64,000 nt of DNA from Sphingomonas sp. Ag1. GTDB taxonomy: Bacteria > Pseudomonadota > Alphaproteobacteria > Sphingomonadales > Sphingomonadaceae. This document shows, piece by piece, positions 47,440 to 57,341 of the stretch; the stretch's first letter is position 1; the number at the start of each line of letters is the position of its first letter. Made by a program: the position numbers and the translations under genes. Below the pieces are notes generated by a model. That model made no database searches. It was not told the origin of the DNA and saw nothing but the letters and a program-made list of their open reading frames with translations. Location of the stretch: NCBI RefSeq assembly GCF_000980895.1, contig NZ_LAZX01000094.1:1054001-1118000 (forward strand), written 5' to 3'.

Positions 47440-50252
47440 GACGCGCCCCCGTCGTCGGGCTGGCGTGCCGCGCGCTGCGCCACATGGCTCAGTTGCGCCA
47501 GCGCCATGGTAACCGCGCCCAGCACCACGCAAGCAACGCCCGTATCGAACAGCATTGCCGTCGCCAGCTCGAACTCGCCGATCAGCGGCAGGTGGAAATA
47601 GCCGAAGCTGCTCGACAGGAACGGCGCGCCAAAGGCGAGCGAGCCGAGCCCCGTCGCCACCGCGATCAGGACGCCAAAGGCGATCAGCGGATGCTCGCCG
47701 ATCTTCCGCCGCTCGTCGGTCCAGTCGAAACCGGACGCCAGATATTGCAGCAGGATGGCGATGGCGAACACCAGCGCCGCGACGAACCCGCCACCGGGCT
47801 GATTGTGGCCACGCAGGAAGATGTAAATGCCGACCAACAATGCGATCGGCAGCAGCAGCCGCGTCACCATCACGAACATCACCGGGTGGCGTTCGGGCGA
47901 ATGCGGCATGTCGCTGCGCCACGCGCGCAGCCGCCGCCCCGCCACGCCGCGCACCGCCGGCTCTAGCAGCGCAAAGATCGCCAGCCCGGCAATGCCAAGC
48001 ACGATGATCTCGCCCAACGTGTCAAAGGCGCGAAAATCGACGAGGGTCACGTTGACCACATTGGTCCCGCCCCCACCGGCGTAGCTGTTCGCCCAATGGA
48101 AGGCGGAAATCGTGTCGCCCTGCACCCGCGTCATGATCGCCCAGGCGCCCACGCCAGCGGCGCCGCCGACGAACAGCCCGAGCAGCCCGTCACGCACTCG
48201 CCGCCCCCTGCCCGACAGCAACCGCGGCGTCTTGGGCATCAGGTGAAGCGCGAGCAGCAGCAAAAGGATCGTGACCACTTCGACCGCGATCTGGGTCAGC
48301 GCCAAGTCCGGCGCGGACAGATGGATGAACGCCAGCGCCATCACCAGCCCGATGACGCTGATGAAGATCAGCACCAGGAACCGCTGCCGATGCATCAGGA
48401 CAACCGCCAGCGTCGCGACCAGCAGCAGCAGCCAGGCAATGATTGCGGTCATGCTCGCCGGCGTTGTCGCCCGGTCGCCGGTGACGATCGTGCCGGCCAC
48501 GCCGGCGCCATCGACGGCGAACAGCGCCGCGACCGCGAAAACCATCAGCAGCGCGCGTTGCAGCGACGGCGCGTGGATGGTGAGCGTCATCCGCCGCGTG
48601 GCGGCTATCAACGCCTCAAGCCAATGCTCGAACAGGGTCTTCGCATCTGGCGTCTTCCACGCCCGGACGCGTCGTTCCAGCAGCGGATAACCCGACAACA
48701 GCAGGGCACCGACCAGTACCGCACCGATACTCAGCACCAGGGCGACGTTGACCCCGTGCCAAAGCGCAAGGTCGACTTTCACCGCTGCGCCACCGGTCAC
48801 TGCCGCTGCGGCCTCGATCACCAGCGGCCCGGCAATCGCCATCGGCAGCAGCCCCAATGCCAGCGCCAGGACAGCCAGCAGCAGCGAGGGTCCCAGCATC
48901 AGCGCGCCGGGGTCATGCGGCGCCGGCACATCGCCGGTGCGCGTACGTCCGACATAGAGGCCGATGGCGTAGCGCAAGGAATAGGCCACCGACAGCGTCG
49001 CACCGATCGCCGCCAGCGCCGGTACCAGCCACGGCTGCCCCAACGCCACGGTATGGGCGCTCTGCTCCAGCATCATTTCCTTGGAAATGAACCCGCCAAG
49101 CGGTGGCAGCCCGGCCATCGCCGCGGCAGCCAGCGTGCCGCCAACTGCGGTCAGCGGCATCAACTGCGCCAGCCCTCCCAGCCGACGGATGTCGCGCGTT
49201 CCGGTCTCGTGATCGACGATACCCGCGTTCATGAACAGCGCAGCCTTGAACGCGGCATGGTTGAGGATGTGGAATATCGCCGCCACTGCCGCCGCGGGCG
49301 TCGCAAAGCCGAGCAGCATCACCATCAGGCCCAACTGGCTGATCGTCGAATAGGCCAGGATCGCTTTCAGATCGTCACGGAACAATGCGACGCTCGCGCC
49401 GAAGATCAACGTGACCAGCCCGGTGGTCGCCACCAGCGCGAACCACAAATCGGTACCGGCCAGCACCGGCCACAGCCGCGCGAGCAGGAACACGCCCGCC
49501 TTCACCATCGTCGCCGAATGCAGATAGGCGCTCACCGGGGTTGGCGCGGCCATCGCGTGCGGCAGCCAGAAGTGAAACGGGAATTGCGCCGATTTGGTGA
49601 ACGCGCCCAGCAGGATCAGCGTCAGTATTGCCGGGTAGAGCGGCGATTGCTGCACCAGTTCGCGCTGAGCCAGCACTGCGGGCAGCTCATAGGAGCCGGC
49701 GACCTGCCCCAGCAGCAGCACCCCGGCGATCAGCGCCAGCCCGCCGCCGCCCGTCACGGCCAGCGCCACCCGCGCGCCCTGTCGCGCGTCGGCCCGGTCG
49801 CGCCAAAAACCGATCAGGAGGAACGACGACAGGCTCGTCAGTTCCCAGAAGATCAGCATCAGCAGCAGGTTGCTCGACAGGGCAATGCCGATCATCGCGC
49901 CCTGGAACAGCATCAGGAACGACAGGAACCGCCCCGTCGCCTCCGCCCGCGCCAGATATCCTTGCGCATAGATGACGACGAGCAGGCCGATGCCAAGGAT
50001 CAGCCCGGCGAACAGTAGCCCCAGCGGATCAAGCCACAGGCTGACGTCGAGGCCGAGCGCCGGTACCCACGGCACCTGCACCGCAATCGGCGCGCCTGCC
50101 AGAACCTCCTGCGCACGCGACAGCAGCAGCGCCAGCCCGGTCGCACTGGCCGACGCCGCAATGGCGACGTGCACCGAGCGCGGAAAGCGCGCCAACAGGC
50201 CGATCGCGACTGCGGCTGCGAACGGCAGCGCCAGAAGAACAAGAAGGGTCAA
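47436..50252 (-). CDS. mrpA: Fused Mrp antiporter subunits A and B
   Basis: 938 residues from TTG 50250-50252. The NuoL-like part holds ELTSLSSFLLIGFW and the Lys-bearing KSAQFPFHFWLPHAMAAPTPVSAYLHS. The middle has the MrpA C-terminal domain (DLALTQIAVEVVTILLLLLAL). From about residue 795 an MnhB domain follows (YIFLRGHNQPGGGFVAALVFA), a separate gene in seven-gene Mrp operons. This is the group 2 (PhaAB) type. It exchanges Na+ or K+ for H+ for pH and salt tolerance. First gene of the operon. Confidence 0.96.
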   Translation of the reverse strand: MTLLVLLALPFAAAVAIGLLARFPRSVHVAIAASASATGLALLLSRAQEVLAGAPIAVQVPWVPALGLDVSLWLDPLGLLFAGLILGIGLLVVIYAQGYLARAEATGRFLSFLMLFQGAMIGIALSSNLLLMLIFWELTSLSSFLLIGFWRDRADARQGARVALAVTGGGGLALIAGVLLLGQVAGSYELPAVLAQRELVQQSPLYPAILTLILLGAFTKSAQFPFHFWLPHAMAAPTPVSAYLHSATMVKAGVFLLARLWPVLAGTDLWFALVATTGLVTLIFGASVALFRDDLKAILAYSTISQLGLMVMLLGFATPAAAVAAIFHILNHAAFKAALFMNAGIVDHETGTRDIRRLGGLAQLMPLTAVGGTLAAAAMAGLPPLGGFISKEMMLEQSAHTVALGQPWLVPALAAIGATLSVAYSLRYAIGLYVGRTRTGDVPAPHDPGALMLGPSLLLAVLALALGLLPMAIAGPLVIEAAAAVTGGAAVKVDLALWHGVNVALVLSIGAVLVGALLLSGYPLLERRVRAWKTPDAKTLFEHWLEALIAATRRMTLTIHAPSLQRALLMVFAVAALFAVDGAGVAGTIVTGDRATTPASMTAIIAWLLLLVATLAVVLMHRQRFLVLIFISVIGLVMALAFIHLSAPDLALTQIAVEVVTILLLLLALHLMPKTPRLLSGRGRRVRDGLLGLFVGGAAGVGAWAIMTRVQGDTISAFHWANSYAGGGGTNVVNVTLVDFRAFDTLGEIIVLGIAGLAIFALLEPAVRGVAGRRLRAWRSDMPHSPERHPVMFVMVTRLLLPIALLVGIYIFLRGHNQPGGGFVAALVFAIAILLQYLASGFDWTDERRKIGEHPLIAFGVLIAVATGLGSLAFGAPFLSSSFGYFHLPLIGEFELATAMLFDTGVACVVLGAVTMALAQLSHVAQRAARQPDDGGAS

Positions 50253-50343
50253 ACGAGATCCTGCATCGTCTGGCCCCTCTTACATGCCTGCGCGCTCAGG
50301 TCGACCTGCGTTGATCCGCCGACCAAGCCAGCGCCGTGACGTG

Positions 50344-50694
50344 TCAGTCTGGCAGGGCGGCGGTGGCGATGATCTCCACCTTATAGTCCGGGGATGCGAG
50401 CTTCACCTCGCCCGTCGCGCGGGTCGGGGCATTGCCGCCGCCGATCCACTCTTCCCACACCATGTTCATGGCGTCGAAGTCGGCGATGTCCGCCAGCCAG
50501 ATCGTCGCATGCAGCAGGTTCGACTTGTCGGTCCCGGCCAGGGCCAGCAGTGCGTCGATTTCGGCCAAAGTTGTCCGGGTCTGGGCCGAAATGTCCTCGC
50601 CGGGATTGCCCACCTGGCCGGACAGATACACGGTACGGCCGTGAATCACGACCTGGCTCATCCGGCCATCCTGGTCGATCCGGGTAATCGTCAT
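50344..50694 (-). CDS. ridA: RidA-family enamine/imine deaminase
   Basis: 116 residues from ATG 50692-50694; the longer open frame is dadA antisense-frame overlap. The family signature is ARATGEVKLASPDYKVEI-like (here TRATGEVKLASPDYKVEI) with the substrate-binding Arg, plus the trimer strand TVYLSGQVGNPGEDI. RidA hydrolyses reactive imines released by amino acid oxidases. It is 14 bases downstream of dadA, so it probably clears the 2-iminopropionate made from D-alanine. Confidence 0.94.
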   Translation of the reverse strand: MTITRIDQDGRMSQVVIHGRTVYLSGQVGNPGEDISAQTRTTLAEIDALLALAGTDKSNLLHATIWLADIADFDAMNMVWEEWIGGGNAPTRATGEVKLASPDYKVEIIATAALPD

Positions 50695-50708
50695 CGCGTT
50701 TCTTCCCT

Positions 50709-51959
50709 TCAGTAGCGGTCGAGGCCCAGCCCATCGACGGGAATGGGCGGCTGCTTTCCGCTGATCATCGCCGCGGCAACCGCGCCCGATCCGCACGCCA
50801 TCGTCCACCCCAGCGTGCCGTGGCCGGTGTTGAGGAACAGGTTCTTCACCTTTGTGGCGCCGATGATCGGCGGGCCGTCCGGCGTCATCGGGCGCAGCCC
50901 GCTCCAATACCCGGTCTCGCGCGTTTCCGCCGCGCCCGGGAAGAGATCGTTTAGGCAATGGAGCAACGTCGCCTCGCGGCGCGGGGGGAGCGAGCGGTCA
51001 AATCCGGAAATCTCCGCCATGCCCCCGACGCGGATCCGATCGCCCAATCGCGTGATCGCGATCTTGTACGTTTCGTCCAGCAGCGTTGATTCCGGTGCAC
51101 GCGTCGTATCGGTGATCGGCACGGTGATCGAATAACCCTTGACCGGGTACACCGGCACCCGCAGCCCAACCGGCGCGACGACGTGCGGCGAATAGCTGCC
51201 CATCGCCACCAGATAGGCGTCGCCGCGGATCACCCCGGCGCTCGTCCGAACGCCGGTAATCGCTCCGCTTGCCTGCTCCAGCGCCTCCACGTTGGTGGAC
51301 CAGCGGAAATCCACCCCCTCGGCCGCCAATCGCTCGGCAAGCTTGGTCGTGAAGATGTGGCAATCCCCGGTCTCATCATTGGGCAGACGAAGGCCGCCGG
51401 CGATCAGGTGCCGCGACGAGGCAAGACCCGGCTCCGCCCGCACGCAGCCATCGGCGTCCAGCAGTTGGAATGGTACGCCGTAGGAGCGAAGCACCTCGAC
51501 ATCCTTCGCGCTGCCCTCAACCTGCTTGGTCGTACGGAACAGCTGCAGCGTACCCTGCGCCCGTTCGTCATAGGCGATGCCCAGGCTCGTGCGCAGCGCG
51601 CGCAATTCATCGCGGCTGAACTCCGCCAGTCCCACCATGCGGCTCTTGTTCAGCGCGTAACGCTGCTCGGTGCAGTTGCGCAGCATCATCGCCAGCCACG
51701 CCAGCATCTGCGGGTCCAGCTTGGGCCGCAGGATCAAGGGCGCGTGGCGCATCATCAGCCATTTGATTGCCTTTGCCGGGATGCCGGGCGCTGCCCAGGG
51801 TGAGGCATAACCGGGCGAAATCTCGCCCGCATTGCCGAAGCTGGTTTCCAGCGCGGCGGCAGGCTGGCGGTCGACCACGACCACCTCATGCCCCTCTTGC
51901 CGAAGATAGTAAGCAGCAGTCACGCCGATCACACCGGCGCCGAGAACGACGACCTTCAA
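50709..51959 (-). CDS. dadA: D-amino acid dehydrogenase
   Basis: 416 residues from TTG 51957-51959, overlapping the alr stop by 4 bases. FAD-binding GAGVIGVTAAYYLRQEGHEV opens the protein. ETSFGNAGEISPGYASPWAAPG and the C-terminal LFLNTGHGTLGWTMACGSG are classic DadA. It oxidises D-alanine to pyruvate and ammonia at the inner membrane, feeding electrons to the respiratory chain. The arrangement with alr, ridA and a divergent Lrp regulator is the dad locus. Confidence 0.96.
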   Translation of the reverse strand: MKVVVLGAGVIGVTAAYYLRQEGHEVVVVDRQPAAALETSFGNAGEISPGYASPWAAPGIPAKAIKWLMMRHAPLILRPKLDPQMLAWLAMMLRNCTEQRYALNKSRMVGLAEFSRDELRALRTSLGIAYDERAQGTLQLFRTTKQVEGSAKDVEVLRSYGVPFQLLDADGCVRAEPGLASSRHLIAGGLRLPNDETGDCHIFTTKLAERLAAEGVDFRWSTNVEALEQASGAITGVRTSAGVIRGDAYLVAMGSYSPHVVAPVGLRVPVYPVKGYSITVPITDTTRAPESTLLDETYKIAITRLGDRIRVGGMAEISGFDRSLPPRREATLLHCLNDLFPGAAETRETGYWSGLRPMTPDGPPIIGATKVKNLFLNTGHGTLGWTMACGSGAVAAAMISGKQPPIPVDGLGLDRY

Positions 51960-53092
51960 CGTACCTCTCCAGCGATGCAGGCGGTGGCCATGCCGTGCTC
52001 CTTGTAGAAGCGCGCGTGCCGCCGGCCCAGGCTTGTCAAAATTTCGTAGGGGATGGTGCCGGCATCCGCGGCGACCTGGTCCAGGCTCTGCCCAGGGCCG
52101 ATCAGTTCGACGAGGTCACCCTCGCCCAGCGCGCCCTCGTCCAGCGCGGTAATATCGACCATGATGCTGTCCATCGAGACCCGGCCGACGATCGGCAGTC
52201 GCTTGCCGTCGTGCCATGCAGCGCCCCGGTTGCTCAGCGCGCGCGGCCAGCCGTCCGCATAACCAATGGCCAGCGTCGCCAGCCGCCGCGTATCCGGTGC
52301 GGTGTAGGTCAACCCATAGCCTACGCCGGTGCCAGCAGCGATCTGGCGCGTCTGCAGGATGCGCGCGCGCAGGCCCACCACCGGCTGGATCACCGCCGCG
52401 CCCGGCGGCAGTGGCACGCCGTACAGGGCAATTCCGGCACGCACGACGTCATTGTGGAAAGCCGCCGGCAAGGCGCTTCCGAAACTGTTCGCGATCGATC
52501 GCGGCACGCCGGGGAATAGCGCGGTAAGCGCATCGAAGGTGCTCAATTGCGCGGCATTGCTCGGCGCACCCGGCTCGTCGGCCGATGCGAGGTGGGTCAT
52601 CACCAGCCGCAGCTCCACCTCCGTGGCAAAGCCCGGATCACAGGCCACCCGCCGCGCTGTGGCGCCATCCACGCCCAGACGCGACATCCCGGTGTCGAAC
52701 TGCAGCGCAGCCGGCAAACGCTGCCCGCGCCGACGCGCCGCCTCACGCCACCGCTGGAGCGCGCCGGGCGCATTGAGCGCCGGAACGAAGCCATGGTCTG
52801 CGCAGAGGTCCTCTGCCCCCGGATCGAGCCCGTTCAGGATCACGAGCGTGCAATCGTCGCCAAGAACGTCGTGAAGCTCGATTGCTTCGCACAATTGCGC
52901 GACAAAGAACGTCCGGCATCCCGCTTGGTACAGGGCCGGTACGGCGCGCCGTGCGCCAAGGCCATAAGCGTCCGCCTTGACGACGGCGCCGCATTGCGCG
53001 GGCGCGACATGATCGCGCAGGTTCCGGTAGTTTGCCGCGAGCGCGTCCAGATCGATCGTCAGCTCGCTGGAAAAGGTCATTTCGTGCGTCAT
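51956..53092 (-). CDS. alr: Alanine racemase (catabolic, DadX-like)
   Basis: 378 residues from ATG 53090-53092; ATG 53080 is possible and starts further upstream would enter the regulator's promoter. The PLP Lys is in AVVKADAYGLGA, the second catalytic Tyr in GTGVGYGLTYTAP, and the phosphate site in LATLAIGYADGWPRAL. It interconverts L- and D-alanine, so here it supplies DadA. First gene of the alr-dadA-ridA unit. Whether the genome has a second, biosynthetic racemase cannot be seen. Confidence 0.95.
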   Translation of the reverse strand: MTHEMTFSSELTIDLDALAANYRNLRDHVAPAQCGAVVKADAYGLGARRAVPALYQAGCRTFFVAQLCEAIELHDVLGDDCTLVILNGLDPGAEDLCADHGFVPALNAPGALQRWREAARRRGQRLPAALQFDTGMSRLGVDGATARRVACDPGFATEVELRLVMTHLASADEPGAPSNAAQLSTFDALTALFPGVPRSIANSFGSALPAAFHNDVVRAGIALYGVPLPPGAAVIQPVVGLRARILQTRQIAAGTGVGYGLTYTAPDTRRLATLAIGYADGWPRALSNRGAAWHDGKRLPIVGRVSMDSIMVDITALDEGALGEGDLVELIGPGQSLDQVAADAGTIPYEILTSLGRRHARFYKEHGMATACIAGEVR

Positions 53093-53220
53093 CGCCCTTG
53101 GCATTATTGCGCGCATGGTGGATGCGGCACCTGCAAATGTCCGCTCCTTTCTGCGACGGATGTTGCGAAATATGGTGTTCATTAGCAAAAACCGCTCAAT
53201 CTTCGAAGGATTCTGCAACC
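53093..53220. promoter_or_regulatory. Divergent alr / lrp promoter region
   Basis: 128 bases between divergent starts, with an AT-rich core (about 53165-53195: GCGAAATATGGTGTTCATTAGC, then AAAAACC) unlike the GC-rich flanks. Lrp-type regulators bind degenerate AT-rich sites next to their own gene, so this is the likely control region for D-alanine induction. Confidence 0.5.
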
Positions 53221-53661
53221 ATGCTCGACGCGGTGGATCGTCGCATCCTGAACCAGTTGCGGCTCAACGCGCGGATCACGAATACGGCCCTCGCGCGGGA
53301 GGTCGGATTGTCGGAATCCGCTTGCCTTCGACGGCTGAAGATCATGGAGAAATCGGGCGTCATCCGCGGCTACACTGCCGTGGTCGCTGGCGTCGATACG
53401 GATGAGGGGACGGTCGCCATCGTCCAGGTCGAATTGCTGCGCCAGTCCGAGGAATATCTCTCCCGCTTCGAGGCCGCGATGCGCAAACATGCCCAGATTC
53501 GCGAATGGTACCTGCTCACCGGGATGGGCGATTACCTACTCCGCGTGCAGATCGCCGACATGGAGGATTATGCGACCTTCCACCGCGAAGTGCTCTCGCG
53601 GCTGCCGGGGGTCTCGCGCATCACGTCCAGTTTCGCGATGCGCAGCCACCGCAAGGCCTGA
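53221..53661 (+). CDS. dadR: Lrp/AsnC-family regulator of the dad locus
   Basis: 146 residues from ATG 53221. An N-terminal winged HTH (NTALAREVGLSESACLRRLKIME) and a C-terminal RAM ligand domain (AIVQVELLRQSEEYLSRFEAA, split family pattern; GMGDYLLRVQIADMEDYATF) are present. By analogy with DadR of Pseudomonas it would sense L-alanine and activate the divergent catabolic genes; the adjacency supports this, the ligand is inferred. Confidence 0.92.
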   Translation: MLDAVDRRILNQLRLNARITNTALAREVGLSESACLRRLKIMEKSGVIRGYTAVVAGVDTDEGTVAIVQVELLRQSEEYLSRFEAAMRKHAQIREWYLLTGMGDYLLRVQIADMEDYATFHREVLSRLPGVSRITSSFAMRSHRKA

Positions 53662-53679
53662 GGTCACGCGGCGCCTGGA

Positions 53680-54321
53680 TCAGGCGACGGCAAGCTCGCG
53701 AAACGGCGCGCCGGTGCATGCGCGCACCTCGTCCCGCGTGACGCCGGGTGCCAGCTCAACCAGGGTCAGCCCCTCCTCACCGCATTGCATGACGCACCGG
53801 TCCGTGATCACCAGATCGACGCAGCGCGCGCCGGTCAGCGGCAGGGTGCAATTCTCCAGCACCTTCGGCTTCCCATGCTTCGACACGTGATCCATCACCA
53901 CGATCACGCGCTTCACGCCGGCCACCAGGTCCATCGCCCCGCCGACGCCCTTCACCATCGCGCCCGGTATCGTCCAGTTCGCGATGTCACCGCGCGCCGA
54001 GACTTCCATCGCCCCAAGGATGGTCAGGTCGATATGCCCGCCGCGAATCATCCCGAAGCTGTCGGCGGAGGAGAAGAAGCTTGATGTCGGCAGCAGGCTG
54101 ATCGTCTGCTTGCCCGCATTGACCAGGTCGGGATCAACCTCATCGTCATAGGGGAATGGCCCCATGCCCAGCATGCCGTTTTCCGACTGAAGGATCACGT
54201 CGATCCCTGCCGGAATGTGATTGGCCACCAGCGTCGGAATGCCGATGCCCAGGTTGACGTAATCACCATCGCGCAATTCGCGCGCGGCACGCGCCGCCAT
54301 TTGGTCGCGAGTCCAGGCCAT
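53680..54321 (-). CDS. scoB: 3-oxoacid CoA-transferase subunit B
   Basis: 213 residues from ATG 54319-54321, whose A overlaps the subunit A stop (TGATG). The catalytic Glu lies in [15 protein letters not shown], followed by [19 protein letters not shown]. It transfers CoA between succinyl-CoA or acetyl-CoA and a 3-oxoacid. Its neighbourhood could link it to an acid produced by the amino acid pathway next door, or to acetoacetate use. Confidence 0.92.
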   Translation of the reverse strand: MAWTRDQMAARAARELRDGDYVNLGIGIPTLVANHIPAGIDVILQSENGMLGMGPFPYDDEVDPDLVNAGKQTISLLPTSSFFSSADSFGMIRGGHIDLTILGAMEVSARGDIANWTIPGAMVKGVGGAMDLVAGVKRVIVVMDHVSKHGKPKVLENCTLPLTGARCVDLVITDRCVMQCGEEGLTLVELAPGVTRDEVRACTGAPFRELAVA

Positions 54322-55031
54322 CACGCCACCTCCCGGGGTCGAGTCATCAGCTTCTCGATGCGCTTTTCGTTGATCGTGCATTGGACGATGCGGTCGACGT
54401 AGATGCCGGGCGTATGGACCAGATCGGGGTCGATGCTCCCGGCGGGCACGATCTCCTCCACCTCGACGACCGTGACTCGGGCTGCGGTCGCCATCTCGGG
54501 ATTGAAGTTTCGAGCGGTGCGGCGGAACACCAGATTGCCCGCGGGGTCCGCCTTCCACGCCTTCACGATGGCAAGGTCTGCGCGCAGCCAAGTCTCGCGC
54601 ACATAGTCCCGCCCCTCGAACATCTCCGCCGGCTTGCCTTCGGCCAGCAGGGTGCCCGCCCCCGTTGCGGTGTAGAAGGCGGGGATGCCAGCCCCGCCCG
54701 CACGGATGCGCTCCGCCAACGTCCCTTGCGGCGTCAGCTCCAGCTCCAGCTCGCCCGACAGATATTGCTGCTCGAACAGCTTGTTGTCGCCAACATAGGA
54801 CGCGATCATCTTCGTGATCTGCCGCGATTGGAGCAGCATCCACAGGCCGAAGTTGTTCGCGCCCGCGTTGTTCGAGATGACCGTCAGCCGCTGGACCCCG
54901 GAGGCCCTGATCTCGGGGATCAGGCTCTCCGGGTTGCCCGTCAGGCCGAAGCCGCCTGACATGATGGTCATGCCGTCGAACAGCACGCCCTCCAGCGCCG
55001 CTGCCGGGCTGTCGTAGATCTTGGAGCGCAT
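54321..55031 (-). CDS. scoA: 3-oxoacid CoA-transferase subunit A
   Basis: 236 residues. Family motifs are [48 protein letters not shown] and [19 protein letters not shown]. The CoA-binding subunit pairs with scoB, with start and stop codons overlapping. It lies 9 bases downstream of the aldehyde dehydrogenase gene on the same strand, implying one operon of dehydrogenase and transferase. Confidence 0.93.
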   Translation of the reverse strand: MRSKIYDSPAAALEGVLFDGMTIMSGGFGLTGNPESLIPEIRASGVQRLTVISNNAGANNFGLWMLLQSRQITKMIASYVGDNKLFEQQYLSGELELELTPQGTLAERIRAGGAGIPAFYTATGAGTLLAEGKPAEMFEGRDYVRETWLRADLAIVKAWKADPAGNLVFRRTARNFNPEMATAARVTVVEVEEIVPAGSIDPDLVHTPGIYVDRIVQCTINEKRIEKLMTRPREVA

Positions 55032-55040
55032 CGCCGTGCC

Positions 55041-56468
55041 TCAGGCCTGGTGGATTGCCTTGACGTTCAGGAACGGCTCCAGCCCCTCGCGCCCGCCCTC
55101 GCTGCCGAAGCCGCTGTGCTTGACCCCGCCGAACGGCGAATCCGCGCCGCTGATGGCAAAGCTGTTGATGCCCACCATGCCTGCCTCGATCGCATCCGAC
55201 ACACGCGCGGCACGGCGTCCGTTCTCGGTAAACATGAACGATGCCAGGCCATACGGCAGGCGATTGGCGCTGCTGATCGCCTCTTCCTCGGTGTCAAACG
55301 GCTGGATCAGGGCGACCGGGCCGAACGGCTCGTTCGACATGATGTCCGCCTCCAGCGGCACGTCGGCCAGCACGGTCGGCTGATAGAAGAAGCCGCCATC
55401 GATCCGGCCGCCACCCGCCATCACCCGCGCGCCGCGAGACACGGCATCGTCAACCAGCGCCTCGATCGCATCCGGCCGGCGACCATGCGCCAGCGGCCCC
55501 ATCTTGGTGTCGGGGTCCATGCCGTTGCCCACGGCAACGCCGCGCGTACGCGCCGCAAAGCCATTGGCGAACTTCTCGTAGATGCTGCGCTGGACGTAGA
55601 AGCGCGTCGGCGACACGCAGACCTGGCCCGCGTTGCGGAACTTCTGCGGCACGACCATGTCGAGCGTACGCTCCAGATCGCAATCGTCGAAGATCAGGAC
55701 CGGCGCATGACCGCCCAATTCCATCGTCGTACGCTTCAGGTCCTCCGCCGCCAGCTTCATCAAATGACGTCCCACCGGCACCGATCCGGTGAAGCTCAGC
55801 GCGCGTACCACCGGCGATCCCAGGATGTGCCGGCTGACAAGATCCGGATCACCGAAGACGAGCTGCAGCACCTCGCCCGGCAGGCCGGCGTCGAGCAGGC
55901 AGCGGACGGCCGCGCTGGTGCAGCCGGGCGTCTCCTCGGGCGGCTTGGCCACGACCGAGCAGCCCGCCGCCAGCGCCGGTGCCAGCTTCTTGATCATCAG
56001 ATAAACCGGGAAATTCCACGGCGTGAACGAGGCCACCGGGCCCACCGGCTGGCGAATCACGATCGAACGTGACCCCGCCGGGCGCATCAGCACCCGTCCG
56101 TCGATCCGCGTCGCTTCCGCCGCATAGAAATCGAGCAGTTCGGCGCTGGCACCCACTTCGCCGCGCGCCTCGCCGATCGGCTTGCCCTGCTCGGTGGTCA
56201 GCAAGGTGGCGATCGCCTCCACCCGCTCGCGCATCAGCGTCGCCGCCTTGTGCAGGACCGCCGCGCGCTGCGCAGGTTCGGTGTTGCGCCACGTCACGAA
56301 ACCACGGCCGACCGAGTCCAGCGCCCGGTCGAGGTCTTCCTTGGAGGCGAGCGGTACCGCCGCGATCGCATCGCCGTTTGCCGGGTTCAGCACGGGCTGC
56401 GCGTCGCGTCCTTCGCTGCCCTGCCACGCGCCGTCCACGAACAACTGCAATTCAGTATCGTAAGCCAT
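55041..56468 (-). CDS. Semialdehyde dehydrogenase (succinate or 2-oxoglutarate semialdehyde type)
   Basis: 475 residues. NAD(P)-site [22 protein letters not shown], catalytic Glu in [12 protein letters not shown], catalytic Cys in [16 protein letters not shown], and the C-terminal [22 protein letters not shown]. These match both GabD and the type I 2-oxoglutarate semialdehyde dehydrogenases of sugar and hydroxyproline degradation; the two cannot be separated by eye. The hydroxyproline-like genes alongside favour 2-oxoglutarate semialdehyde. Confidence 0.9.
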   Translation of the reverse strand: MAYDTELQLFVDGAWQGSEGRDAQPVLNPANGDAIAAVPLASKEDLDRALDSVGRGFVTWRNTEPAQRAAVLHKAATLMRERVEAIATLLTTEQGKPIGEARGEVGASAELLDFYAAEATRIDGRVLMRPAGSRSIVIRQPVGPVASFTPWNFPVYLMIKKLAPALAAGCSVVAKPPEETPGCTSAAVRCLLDAGLPGEVLQLVFGDPDLVSRHILGSPVVRALSFTGSVPVGRHLMKLAAEDLKRTTMELGGHAPVLIFDDCDLERTLDMVVPQKFRNAGQVCVSPTRFYVQRSIYEKFANGFAARTRGVAVGNGMDPDTKMGPLAHGRRPDAIEALVDDAVSRGARVMAGGGRIDGGFFYQPTVLADVPLEADIMSNEPFGPVALIQPFDTEEEAISSANRLPYGLASFMFTENGRRAARVSDAIEAGMVGINSFAISGADSPFGGVKHSGFGSEGGREGLEPFLNVKAIHQA

Positions 56469-56509
56469 AATCCTCCGCGCGGGACGATCGTTGCGCCCCG
56501 ACTGTTGAT

Positions 56510-56554
56510 GTTCGCATAGCGCCGGAAAGTTCGCTTTACGAGCAAAATTCGCGG
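56510..56554. promoter_or_regulatory. Repeated TTCGC motifs in a divergent promoter
   Basis: In the 101-base gap between the semialdehyde dehydrogenase and the SDR, TTCGC occurs three times, beginning at 56511, 56530 and 56548 (spacing 19 and 18 bases). GTTCGCATAGCG and GTTCGCTTTACG resemble half-conserved IclR-type operators. A related GTTCGCTTATCG lies upstream of the deaminase gene at 63276. Candidate shared operator, unproven. Confidence 0.4.
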
Positions 56555-56569
56555 CGATATGGCTCTACC

Positions 56570-57340
56570 ATGACTGAAGCACTTAGCGGAAAGACCATCC
56601 TTCTGACCGGCGCGTCGAAGGGCATCGGGGCAGCAACGGCGCGCATCCTGCTCGATGCCGGCGCGCACCTGATCGCCCATTATGGCAGCGACGAAGCCGG
56701 CGCGCGGCGGGCAGTCGACGGCTATCCCGAAGACCGCGTGACGCTGCTCTCCGCCAACCTCGGCGACCGCGCATCGACGCTGGCGTTGTGGGATGCGGCG
56801 CTTGCGTGGCGTGGGCGGATCGACGTGCTCGTCAACAATGCGGCGGTGATGCCGTTCAACGGCGCCTTCGATGGGCCGGATGAGGATTTCGAGGCGGCGT
56901 GGGACCAGTCGCTGGAGGTCAACGTGCGCGGGCCAGCGCGACTGATGCGCGCGGCCGTGAACCACTTCAAAGAGGCCGGAGGTGGTGCGATCGTCTCCAT
57001 TTCGAGCTGGGCAGCGCAGCGCGGCGTCACCAATCCGGCCACCATCGCTTATGGTGCGTCGAAGGCGGCGGTGCGATCCGCCACCCAGTCGATCGCGCGC
57101 GCCTACGCTCGCGACAATATCCAGGCCTATATCATCGCGCCCGGCGTCGTCCGCACGCGCTTGTCAGAGGAGTTTGCCGCCAGCCAGGGCGGCGAGGAGG
57201 CGGTCAACGCCACCTTGGCGAGCGGCGAATGGGTCACACCTGAGGAAGTCGGCAACATCGTCGCCTTCGTCGCCAGCGGCGCGGCGCGGCAGCTGTCGGG
57301 CGCGACGCTGGACGTGAACGGCGCGACGTACATCCGCTGA
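56570..57340 (+). CDS. Short-chain dehydrogenase/reductase
   Basis: 256 residues. The cofactor site is TGASKGIGAATARIL, with NNAAVMPFNGAF and the catalytic Ser (SISSWAA) and YGASKAAV Tyr-Lys. The C-terminal TLDVNGATYIR is typical of classical SDRs. NAD(P)-linked oxidation or reduction of a hydroxyl/keto substrate is expected. It ends one base before the fused oxidoreductase gene, so it probably belongs to the same pathway, perhaps acting on a hydroxy- or keto-proline derivative. Confidence 0.92.
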   Translation: MTEALSGKTILLTGASKGIGAATARILLDAGAHLIAHYGSDEAGARRAVDGYPEDRVTLLSANLGDRASTLALWDAALAWRGRIDVLVNNAAVMPFNGAFDGPDEDFEAAWDQSLEVNVRGPARLMRAAVNHFKEAGGGAIVSISSWAAQRGVTNPATIAYGASKAAVRSATQSIARAYARDNIQAYIIAPGVVRTRLSEEFAASQGGEEAVNATLASGEWVTPEEVGNIVAFVASGAARQLSGATLDVNGATYIR

Positions 57341-57341
57341 C

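Noticed and set aside
48096..50018. A 640-codon plus-strand frame inside mrpA
   Set aside because: Gln/Arg-rich sequence antisense to membrane helices, as expected for a shadow; no recognisable domain.
50344..50958. RidA extended to 204 codons
   Set aside because: The first 88 codons overlap dadA in another frame and have no family resemblance; ATG 50694 begins the domain.
53680..54843. Extension of scoB upstream to 387 codons
   Set aside because: The extra residues are an out-of-frame reading of scoA; the TGATG junction and family homology place the start at 54321.
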